The translations under genes were made by a program, and so were the position numbers. This document shows, one piece after another, positions 8,840-16,019 of a stretch of 64,000 bases of DNA. The DNA is from an uncultured Eubacteriales bacterium (GTDB lineage: Bacteria > Bacillota > Clostridia > Lachnospirales > Lachnospiraceae): contig CASDVE010000002.1 in assembly GCA_949284175.1 (NCBI GenBank), positions 62,001 through 126,000 of the forward strand, read 5' to 3'. The notes below the pieces were generated by a model. It was not told the origin of the DNA and did no database searches. It worked only from the letters and a program-made list of their open reading frames with translations. Numbering within the stretch: position 1 is the stretch's first letter; each line of letters starts with the position of its first letter.

Positions 8840-9813
8840 TGAAGAATGACAAAAAAATGTTTATTCTGGTGGAAGCAATACTTGCTGTGTTGGTGGCGAT
8901 ACTGGCATTTATGATGATTCAGGAAAAGAATGGGAGAAATTTGGACAAAGTTTCAGTTATCATTCAAAACTCAGATGATAGCCAATGGTCTGCATTTAAG
9001 TATGGGCTAAAAATGGCAGCACAGGATCAGGGAATGGAAATGTTTGTTGTAAGTACTGGACAAATGTTAACAGCAGAAGAAGAAAAAAGTGTCATAGAAA
9101 GTGAAGTTGATAACGGAGCGGATGCTATTATTGTGCAACCAGTTTTAGGACATGATACAGAAAGGATGTTAAGAAAAATCGGGAAAAAAGTTCCCGTTAT
9201 GCTTGTAGAACAGACAGCAGTAATAGACGAGGACGGAGCAAAATTACCAATTGTGGAGCCAGATAACTATGGTATGGGAAAGGCATTAGCACAGGAATTA
9301 TTAAAAGACTACAATGGCAATATGAAAGGAAAGACGTTGGGCATTTTATCAGAATCCGAAGAATCAGAAGCTGTAAAGGAGCGAAGAAAAGGATTGATGG
9401 AGGAATTGAACGATACTGGAGTTTCGGTTCGTTGGTCTATGAACAAAGCATTTGAAAAGGATAAAACAGCATCCTTAAAGGCACAGCCAAACGTTGATAT
9501 TGTCATTGCCCTTGATAATCACAGTGTAACAACAGCTGGAAGATGTTTGGTTACAGGCAATCTCAATGGTGCTTTATTATACGGAATTGGAAATTCAACA
9601 GAGGCTGTCTATTATTTGGATACAAAGGTAGCGGAATGTCTTGTGGTGCCAGATGAATTTAATGTAGGGTATCAAAGTTTGACAGAAGTAGCAAAAAATT
9701 TGAAAAATCATTTTTATAAGATGCAGGACAAAACAGTTTCTTATACGGTTATCCGGAAAGATACTTTGTTTTCAAAGGAAAATCAGGAAATTCTTTTTAC
9801 ATTGAGTCAGTGA
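8839..9813 (+). CDS. Membrane-anchored sugar-binding protein of the sensor operon
   Basis: A type 1 periplasmic-binding-protein fold (Peripla_BP_4 family) held to the membrane by an uncleaved N-terminal helix (FILVEAILAVLVAILAFMMI); there is no lipobox cysteine. The stop of the kinase and this ATG share one base (TGATG), so it is translated by coupling; a GTG one codon earlier is the alternative start. Recognisable pieces are SVIIQNSDDSQWSAFKYG, DAIIVQPV and the second-lobe start GKTLGILSESEE. Being encoded with a kinase and not with a transporter, it probably acts as a ligand-sensing co-receptor for the kinase, as proposed for other YesMN operons. The ligand is unknown. Confidence 0.75.
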   Translation: MKNDKKMFILVEAILAVLVAILAFMMIQEKNGRNLDKVSVIIQNSDDSQWSAFKYGLKMAAQDQGMEMFVVSTGQMLTAEEEKSVIESEVDNGADAIIVQPVLGHDTERMLRKIGKKVPVMLVEQTAVIDEDGAKLPIVEPDNYGMGKALAQELLKDYNGNMKGKTLGILSESEESEAVKERRKGLMEELNDTGVSVRWSMNKAFEKDKTASLKAQPNVDIVIALDNHSVTTAGRCLVTGNLNGALLYGIGNSTEAVYYLDTKVAECLVVPDEFNVGYQSLTEVAKNLKNHFYKMQDKTVSYTVIRKDTLFSKENQEILFTLSQ

Positions 9814-9838
9814 TGAAGTGGAGAAACAGAGGTGTAAG

Positions 9839-10879
9839 ATGAAGAAAAGGAAAGTGTTGGTGGTAGGGATTATTTTTTGTATCAGTATGCAATTATTTAG
9901 TGGGTGCAAAGTCAAACAGCCAGATATATTAAAGAAGATTCATGTAGGCGTGGCATATTATAACCAAAGTGATACATTTCTCAATGAATTGATTGCTTGT
10001 TTCAAAGAAGAAATGGAAACGCTTGGTGGTGATAAGATAGAAACCACAGTAACAATACGAGATGCAGCAGGATCTCAAAGAACGCAAAACGATCAAGTAA
10101 AAGAATTGATGGATGCAGGGTGTCAGGTGATTTGTGTGAATTTAGTCGATCGAGCAGATCCATCTGACATCATTGATATGGCAAAAGAAGAGAATGTGCC
10201 TATCATTTTCTTTAACAGAGAACCAGTAGCAGAAGATCTGATGCAGTGGGATGGGCTATATTATGTTGGAGCTGATGCAAAACAATCTGGGGTAATGCAA
10301 GGAGAATTAGTCGCTGAAGCAATAAAGGCTGGTGTTCCGATTGATAAAAATAAAGATGGAAAAATTCAATATGTGGTGCTTGAGGGAGAGGCAGGACATC
10401 AAGATACCATTATTCGTACCGAAAATGCGGTCAATACTTTGAAAAGTTATGGTATTGAACTTGAGAAACTCAGCTATCAAATTGCGAATTGGAATCGGGC
10501 ACAGGCACAAAATAGAATGGAACAAATGATTGCCCAATATCATAATGAAATAGAACTTGTTTTAGCCAATAATGATGATATGGCACTGGGAGCTATTGAT
10601 GCTTATGAAAAATTAAATTTAACAGAATCTGCTTTCCCTGTATTTTTTGGTATCGATGGTACAGATGTAGGGTTAAAGGCAGTGATCGATTCAAAGTTGG
10701 CAGGAACGGTATATAATGATAAGGAAAAACAGGCAGAGGCCATGGCAAAGTTGGTTTTTGCTATTGTGACCAAAAAGGGAATGAAAGAGATTCCTTTTGA
10801 AAATGATAAATATATTTTTGTGTCTTATTCTAAGATCACCACCAGAAATGTGGATGAATTTTTGGAGGATGATAGATAG
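9839..10879 (+). CDS. Galactose-binding-protein-like lipoprotein of the sensor operon
   Basis: Second extracellular sugar-binding protein in this operon. The ATG at 9839 is chosen over a GTG 21 bases upstream because it gives a normal lipoprotein signal peptide with lipobox LFSGC and has GAGGTG four bases before it. The mature part resembles MglB: calcium-loop-like DKNKDGKIQ, lobe-2 LANNDDMALGAIDA and FFGIDGTDVG. It is related to, but clearly shorter than, the transporter's own binding protein and lacks the extra C-terminal piece. It may present galactose-type sugar to the kinase or serve as a second receptor for the importer. It is the last gene before a terminator. Confidence 0.8.
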   Translation: MKKRKVLVVGIIFCISMQLFSGCKVKQPDILKKIHVGVAYYNQSDTFLNELIACFKEEMETLGGDKIETTVTIRDAAGSQRTQNDQVKELMDAGCQVICVNLVDRADPSDIIDMAKEENVPIIFFNREPVAEDLMQWDGLYYVGADAKQSGVMQGELVAEAIKAGVPIDKNKDGKIQYVVLEGEAGHQDTIIRTENAVNTLKSYGIELEKLSYQIANWNRAQAQNRMEQMIAQYHNEIELVLANNDDMALGAIDAYEKLNLTESAFPVFFGIDGTDVGLKAVIDSKLAGTVYNDKEKQAEAMAKLVFAIVTKKGMKEIPFENDKYIFVSYSKITTRNVDEFLEDDR

Positions 10880-10930
10880 TAGGAAAGAAAAATAAGAAAG
10901 ATCATCAAAGAAAATGGAGGTAGTTTTTAT

Positions 10931-10968
10931 AGGAAAAGGATAAGAAGAAAAATCCTTTTCCTATTTTT
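10931..10968 (+). terminator. Rho-independent terminator of the sensor operon
   Basis: Perfect 11-base stem AGGAAAAGGAT / ATCCTTTTCCT with a 10-base loop, then ATTTTT, about 50 bases after the last stop codon. Confidence 0.85.
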
Positions 10969-11428
10969 CAATAAAAGGGCGAACAGATGTTTTCGTTCAT
11001 ATGCAGAGATTGAAAAGAAAGAAGAAAGGTAGGTACAAAATATGTGAAGAGTGATTTCAGTCGTAAATTAAAAGAGTGGTGTTGAACAAACAACAACATG
11101 TGTAATTTTAGGGATCGTATTTACAAGGGAAGGAAGTCAAATAGATGAAGAAAATCTATTTTAAATGAAATCGGTATAAATTATTAAAGAAAGTAAAATA
11201 TAAACAATATTTTTATTTACAAAAAAATATTTTACACTATTATTGAAAGAATGGGAAATATGCTATAAAATAATATATTAAGTGGAAAATATCTATATAT
11301 ATATGACTTTTTATAGCTTAATTTGCTATAATATATCTGTTAGTACATAGAAAGCAGAGATATTGTATTATGAATATTCAGGAAGAGGTCGGTGTTAGAT
11401 TAGATAAGTTCATATTCGGAAAGATATA
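10969..11428. other. AT-rich intergenic region
   Basis: No convincing gene. It is very AT-rich and contains the candidate promoter at 11303-11332. Short open frames show no family motif, and I see no insertion-sequence ends. Confidence 0.5.
11303..11332 (+). promoter_or_regulatory. Candidate promoter upstream of the LytTR/GHKL pair
   Basis: Perfect -10 TATAAT at 11327-11332 with a weak -35 (TATGAC) 18 bases upstream. It could drive the 59-codon frame that follows and, by read-through, the regulator genes. Confidence 0.35.
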
Positions 11429-11608
11429 ATGGTAAATGAAACGGTGACTCGTTCAAGTGTTCTGCCATCCGCTTTCAAAAGTATTTTGTATGGACAGAGT
11501 AAAAATGTAGAAATAGCTATTATAAAAAGTTATGTGATGATAAAGATAACAATACAAGATTTTTTTGTAGATTCTATCTTCAGAGATTTGGAACAAGGAC
11601 TTAAATAA
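11429..11608 (+). CDS. Possible 59-residue small protein
   Basis: ATG-initiated frame with no clear ribosome binding site. The product is mixed: an N-terminal Ser/Thr-rich part, then NVEIAIIKSYVMIKIT, then an acidic tail ending DLEQGLK. I do not recognise a family. It sits between a TATAAT box and the LytTR regulator, where an autoinducing-peptide gene could be expected, but it lacks the amphipathic leader, conserved Cys and acidic recognition tail of AgrD peptides. It may be non-coding. Confidence 0.2.
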   Translation: MVNETVTRSSVLPSAFKSILYGQSKNVEIAIIKSYVMIKITIQDFFVDSIFRDLEQGLK

Positions 11609-11682
11609 GTGGAGTTTTGGATCATAAGATAGAGTTTTTCTTATATACTGGTTAGGCACAACTAACAAATGGGGGTGAGATA

Positions 11683-12420
11683 ATGTATACGATTGCAATA
11701 TGTGATGATGATAAGGAATATCGAGAAACCATAAAGAAAATTATCAAAGGTGCAGAAATAATAAATGAAGAGGAAATACAATTTTATGATTATGATAGTG
11801 GAAAAAAACTGTTGAGTTGTGTAGATGTTTTGCATAATTTAATCTTTTTAGATATTCGTATGCCAGGAATAGATGGAAATAGAACAGCAGAATTATTACG
11901 CATATCAAATAAAGAAGCTGTGATTGTTTTTTGCTCAAATTATTTTGAACCTACTCTTGAAAGTATTAATATAGGTAGACCATTCCGCTATATTATGAAA
12001 GATATAAATGATACTAATCTAAAAAAAGAAATAGGTGATATTCTTAGAGAGATACAAAGAAAACATAGAATGAAATATTTGACAGTAACTTTAACGGGAA
12101 GAATGATAAAGATTTTAATAAATGATGTATTATATATTAGTATTGCTAAGAGGGGAAGTTTTATTTACAAAGCCAATAATGGGAAGATAGAAGAAATTCA
12201 TTGTAGGGAAACAATTAAGGAATTGTATCCAAAACTCGTTGATGAAGGATTTGAATATGCACACAATAGTTATGTGGTAAATTTGGAAAAAGTAGTGGAT
12301 TTAAACAGAACATCATTAAAACTTAATGGGGGAATAGAATTAAATATTTCGCGTTCCAAAAAAAGAAAATTTGAAGAACATTTTATGCAGTTTTTACAGA
12401 AAGAGAGTGGTAAAAGATGA
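11683..12420 (+). CDS. LytTR-family response regulator (AgrA-like)
   Basis: A 245-residue cytoplasmic transcription regulator. Receiver domain 1-120: acidic residues in AICDDDKEY, phospho-acceptor Asp57 in FLDIRMPG, Lys in RYIMKDIND. The LytTR DNA-binding domain occupies about 135-240, with the family pattern ILYISIAKRGSFIY and the C-terminal FEYAHNSYVVNLEKV. RBS GGGGGTGAG lies just before the ATG. The stop overlaps the kinase start by four bases (ATGA). A short inverted repeat GTTAG/CTAAC at 11651-11666 precedes the gene. As the nearest regulator with an intact downstream path to the synthetase cluster, it is the natural candidate to control that cluster. Confidence 0.85.
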   Translation: MYTIAICDDDKEYRETIKKIIKGAEIINEEEIQFYDYDSGKKLLSCVDVLHNLIFLDIRMPGIDGNRTAELLRISNKEAVIVFCSNYFEPTLESINIGRPFRYIMKDINDTNLKKEIGDILREIQRKHRMKYLTVTLTGRMIKILINDVLYISIAKRGSFIYKANNGKIEEIHCRETIKELYPKLVDEGFEYAHNSYVVNLEKVVDLNRTSLKLNGGIELNISRSKKRKFEEHFMQFLQKESGKR

Positions 12421-13709
12421 TATGGTCTATAAGAGATGTTTTAATTTGTTGCTTTGATATATATATATTAAATGATTTGGAGAAAAGTTTTTTTGATTAT
12501 AGAAAATATTCTTTTAAAGTATATCTCTTTATTTATGTAGGTATATCTATTATTATTTGGTCAATAAATAACTTAAGTATTATATCTATAAACATGATAG
12601 GTATACCTATTTGCTATATATTTTTTTCTATTTTAGCTTTTCAGGGAAGTGTATGGAAGAAAATTATACTTTCATATTGCTATTATATGTTGGAAGTTGC
12701 TCCAAAATTTATTTTTGCTATAGCAACCAATGTATACAGAGTATACGAAAAAACGGTAGTTTTTGAAAATGAAATTGAGAAAACGATTCTGCTCATACTA
12801 ATTAAAGTATTTATGTTTCTATTTGTAAAGTGTATAGGAAGAAATGTTAATCGCCAAGTAATGTATAATAAAACATTGATAATAGTATTATTATTACCAG
12901 TTGCTACCATTGTTATGTTAGGTAGTATTTATTATGTTCAAGTTCCATTAGAGGATATAAACAGAATTATGCTTTCAGTAAGTATAGTTTTATTATTATT
13001 AACTAATATTTCTATTTTTATTATTTGTGATAGGTTGGTCGAAAATGCAGAAAAAACTCAAAAATTAGAACGGCTTTATCAAAAAAGTAAAGCAAAAAAC
13101 AACAATTACAAATATTTATATAAAGTAGTAGAGGAGCACGAAACCTTTTTACATGATATTAATCGTTTTGTGCAAACATCTGGAAGGTTGCTACTTAAGG
13201 GGGAGATCGAAGAAGCGGTAACCATATTGGAACATATTGGAATAAGAATAAAAAACATATATGAATATAAATATTGTAGTGATATATTGTTGAATAGTAT
13301 TTTAAGTGAGAGAAAATTTATGGCTGATAATAAACAAATAAGATTTGAAGTGGAAATTGATCCAGCTATATCGGTAAAGTTTATAGATGATTTGGATTTG
13401 ATTTCTATTATAGGAAACTTATTAGATAATGCGATTGAAGCGGCTGAAAGTGTTAAAAGTAGTCCTTTTGTGAGGTGTAAACTATATATGGCTAATAATG
13501 GGAACTTTCTTGTTATGGAATTTCAAAATAACTTTTTATTTCCACCTAAAATGGGAAAGGAAGGATATATTAGTAGCAAGAAAGATTCAGGCAATCATGG
13601 TGTGGGACTTCATACTGTGGAAAAGCTAGTAAAACAGTATGGAGGAGTAATGCGTATTCAAATAAATGAAGATAAATTTGGGGTAAATATTGCTATTTCT
13701 GCCCAATAA
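12417..13709 (+). CDS. GHKL sensor histidine kinase (AgrC-like)
   Basis: Membrane kinase paired with the LytTR regulator (four-base overlap). The first 210 residues contain about six hydrophobic helices with short loops, as in AgrC-type peptide receptors. Then come a coiled-coil linker and a phospho-acceptor segment EHETFLHDINRF (His246), and a GHKL ATPase with N-box IIGNLLDNAIEAA and G-box SGNHGVGLHTV. Family members sense cyclic or linear peptides, but no AgrB protease or AgrD precursor is visible nearby, so the signal is unknown. The gene ends 40 bases before a strong terminator. Confidence 0.85.
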   Translation: MIWSIRDVLICCFDIYILNDLEKSFFDYRKYSFKVYLFIYVGISIIIWSINNLSIISINMIGIPICYIFFSILAFQGSVWKKIILSYCYYMLEVAPKFIFAIATNVYRVYEKTVVFENEIEKTILLILIKVFMFLFVKCIGRNVNRQVMYNKTLIIVLLLPVATIVMLGSIYYVQVPLEDINRIMLSVSIVLLLLTNISIFIICDRLVENAEKTQKLERLYQKSKAKNNNYKYLYKVVEEHETFLHDINRFVQTSGRLLLKGEIEEAVTILEHIGIRIKNIYEYKYCSDILLNSILSERKFMADNKQIRFEVEIDPAISVKFIDDLDLISIIGNLLDNAIEAAESVKSSPFVRCKLYMANNGNFLVMEFQNNFLFPPKMGKEGYISSKKDSGNHGVGLHTVEKLVKQYGGVMRIQINEDKFGVNIAISAQ

Positions 13710-13750
13710 AAAATATGCTACTTTAAAAAGAATAAGAAAAACATATTATT

Positions 13751-13780
13751 GCAGGAGGATACTGTTACCTCCTGCTTTTT
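13751..13780 (+). terminator. Terminator after the GHKL kinase
   Basis: Perfect 8-base GC-rich stem GCAGGAGG / CCTCCTGC with a 9-base loop, then TTTTT. Confidence 0.85.
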
Positions 13781-14278
13781 GCTGTTTAGCTTTGGGAGAA
13801 CGATCATGTTGAAATATTTACAAAAATTGAGCAAAAAATTGCCGTTTTTGCCAGGTATATTGAAAAAGAACGAGTTGTAAATTAAAATCTAACCAAAAGA
13901 GGACTAGCTATTAAGAGTCAAGTCCTAAAATGGAATTTTTTGAATGAATTATATAAGTGCATTTCAAATCTATTTGTAACTTGATAATTGTATGACGAAC
14001 AGAGTAGCTCATAGATCTGCCCAAAAATCTTTATGGAGGTATTAGGATTAAGCCTAACTTACAAAGGTCTGCGCTGTTTTGACAAGGTGAAAGTCATCTT
14101 GACCGTTTGATAAATAGACGACTCTAAATGCGCATAGGTGAGCATTCGTTTTGTAAAATGGGAGTTTACAAAGTTCTAGTTTTCTGCAATGGTGATGGTG
14201 CCATATGATAAGAAATTCTGGAAATGGTCATAATTCGACTATGTATGTCGCAAGTGTATTTTCTGGTTATGATGAGAT
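13781..14278. other. Gene-free stretch before the synthetase cluster
   Basis: About 500 bases with stop codons in all frames. I looked for a T-box leader (expected near cysteine genes) and for IS ends and saw neither. It ends directly at the serine acetyltransferase remnant, so it may include further decayed sequence of that gene or of an old insertion. Confidence 0.4.
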
Positions 14279-14540
14279 ATGGGGGTTAGCATGCCACTTG
14301 CAATATTTTTCCAAAGATTTGCACATTTATTATTTCAATGTAAAATTCTGATGCTTTCTAGCATGCTAACAGAATATGTGCATTCTAAAGTAGGAATAGA
14401 TATTTATTCAGGGATAACTATAGGCAAGGAAATACTATTGTTAGAGGTTATTCGACTATTGATTGCAATGTATTCGTAACTAACTCAACAGAGCAAAATA
14501 CTAAAGTACGTGTAAAACCTAAGATTACTTATAGAAGTGA
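14279..14540 (+). pseudogene. Decayed serine O-acetyltransferase (CysE-like) fragment
   Basis: One frame reads FFQRFAHLL, then LTEYVHSKVGIDIYSGITIG. This matches the family signature of serine acetyltransferases (usual form EYxHSKTGIDIHPGATIG), which make O-acetylserine for cysteine synthesis. The catalytic hexapeptide region after it is missing: a deletion and frame change lead straight to a second frame (about 14437-14540) reading GYSTIDCNVFVTNSTEQNTK, similar to the C-terminus of the same family (GxNVFVTxSVPxxTKV). So N-terminal and C-terminal parts are kept and the centre is lost. No intact start is visible. Its place beside cysteine-using synthetases suggests it once supplied substrate for them. 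Confidence 0.55.
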
Positions 14541-14560
14541 TATGAAGGGAGGAGAAAATT

Positions 14561-15304
14561 GTGAGAAAACGTAGTCAATTAATAAAGGGGTTAGATAAAC
14601 TGGAAGAAGAAAGTAGAATATTATTGTGTTTTCCATATGCGGGAGGAGGGGCTTCAATTTTTCATTCTTGGAAAAAAGAACTATTTTATGATGTAAAAGT
14701 TTGTCCAATACAGTTACCGGGTCGAGAAGAGAGGATAATAGAAGAACCTTATACAAATGTGGAAAAACTTACAGATGACATACTTTGCTGTTTAGCTGAA
14801 ATTGATAATGACATTATTTTATTTGGGCATAGTATGGGAGCTAAGATTGCTTATAGTGTAGCTGTGGAACTAGAAAAAAAATACAGAGGACCAAAACTTC
14901 TTATAGTATCAGGAAGTACAGCTCCAAACAGTTTTGAATCAGATTTAATAAACGGTTTAAATGATGAAGAATTTAAGAATAGATTAATGCAATTTGAAGG
15001 GACGCCTAAAGAAATTTTAGAAAATAAAGAGCTACTTAATTTTTTTATGCCTATGCTTAGAGCAGACTTTACAATGAATGAAACATGTAAGTTTAAAGAT
15101 GTTTTTAAATTGAAATGTCCAATTTTAGCACTGAGAGGTGATGAGGATAAAGAAGTAACTCAAAATGATTTATATGCTTGGAGGACTTATACAGATAACA
15201 ATAAATTTGAATGTGTAGCTTTTCATGGAAATCATTTTTATATTCGATCGGAAGAAAAGATATTATTACAATGGATTCGGAAGAAAATTATAGAATATGT
15301 CTAG
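14561..15304 (+). CDS. Type II (editing) thioesterase
   Basis: Stand-alone alpha/beta-hydrolase that removes misprimed or stalled acyl groups from carrier proteins of nonribosomal peptide synthetases. 247 residues, normal for the family. The N-terminal LLCFPYAGGGASIFHSW is the type II signature. The nucleophile is Ser91 in FGHSMGAK, the acid is in LRGDEDKEV and the His in FHGNHFYI. The start is GTG with GGGAGGAG upstream. The 3' end overlaps the PPTase gene by eight bases, marking the beginning of a tightly packed biosynthetic operon. No terminator is visible up to the transporter genes. Confidence 0.9.
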   Translation: MRKRSQLIKGLDKLEEESRILLCFPYAGGGASIFHSWKKELFYDVKVCPIQLPGREERIIEEPYTNVEKLTDDILCCLAEIDNDIILFGHSMGAKIAYSVAVELEKKYRGPKLLIVSGSTAPNSFESDLINGLNDEEFKNRLMQFEGTPKEILENKELLNFFMPMLRADFTMNETCKFKDVFKLKCPILALRGDEDKEVTQNDLYAWRTYTDNNKFECVAFHGNHFYIRSEEKILLQWIRKKIIEYV

Positions 15305-16001
15305 GATGATAGTAAAAATATATTATGAAAATAATATATTAGATGATAAATGCCTATGTTTAGATGAGGTGCATATTTGGATTATAAGGTGGAACAGTAT
15401 ATCCTATTTAGTAAGTCAGTATTGGAACATAATCGAAGATGATGAGAAGTCTGAGTTATTAAGATATAAAAATATTGAAGACTGTATGAGAAGTTTGACA
15501 GGCAAAATTCTTTCAAGAAAGTTACTTTCAAATTATTTGGGAACAAGTATACAAAATATTCGGATTGTAAAAGGAAAATACGGGAAACCTTATATGCACT
15601 CTATACAAGGCTATGATGAAATAAGATTTAGTATATCGCATTCTAATGAATTTGTTGTTTTAGCTTTTACAGAGTTTGGATCTATTGGAGTAGATATAGA
15701 AGAAAATAAAGAATTTCCTCAAATATTAAGAAAATTATCTAATTCGGAGATTAATGAGCAAACTGTATTATCAAATGAAGATAAATTTCAAAATAAAATT
15801 TTCTATGATGAATGGACGGCTAAAGAAGCATATGTAAAGGCACTTGGACTGGGATTGCAGAAAGATTTGAGAACAATTTGTATTCAAGGGGACAAGGTGT
15901 TTGAGTGCGGTGAGCTTATGAGAAGCTGGAAAATAATTTCTGTGAATGCGGTTAGAGGCTATAGTTTAAGTGTAGCGGTTAACATAAAAAAGAAAAACTA
16001 G
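15297..16001 (+). CDS. Sfp-type 4'-phosphopantetheinyl transferase
   Basis: Activates the two carrier-protein domains encoded downstream by attaching the CoA phosphopantetheine arm to their serines. 234 residues. The family metal/CoA motifs are present: GVDIE (Asp133, Glu135) and the WTAKEAYVKALG segment (about 178-190), with the CoA-contact region FSISHS before them. The start codon lies inside the end of the thioesterase gene. A dedicated PPTase in the cluster supports the view that the locus is functional and self-sufficient for carrier activation. Confidence 0.92.
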   Translation: MSRMIVKIYYENNILDDKCLCLDEVHIWIIRWNSISYLVSQYWNIIEDDEKSELLRYKNIEDCMRSLTGKILSRKLLSNYLGTSIQNIRIVKGKYGKPYMHSIQGYDEIRFSISHSNEFVVLAFTEFGSIGVDIEENKEFPQILRKLSNSEINEQTVLSNEDKFQNKIFYDEWTAKEAYVKALGLGLQKDLRTICIQGDKVFECGELMRSWKIISVNAVRGYSLSVAVNIKKKN

Positions 16002-16019
16002 AGATAAGGGGGATGAACT

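Noticed and set aside
11429-11608. AgrD-type autoinducer precursor
   Set aside because: No amphipathic leader, central Cys or acidic tail, and no AgrB gene nearby.
13781-14560. T-box or cysteine riboswitch leader before the synthetase operon
   Set aside because: No T-box core sequence (AGGGTGG type) and no terminator/antiterminator pair found; the interval contains a decayed gene instead.
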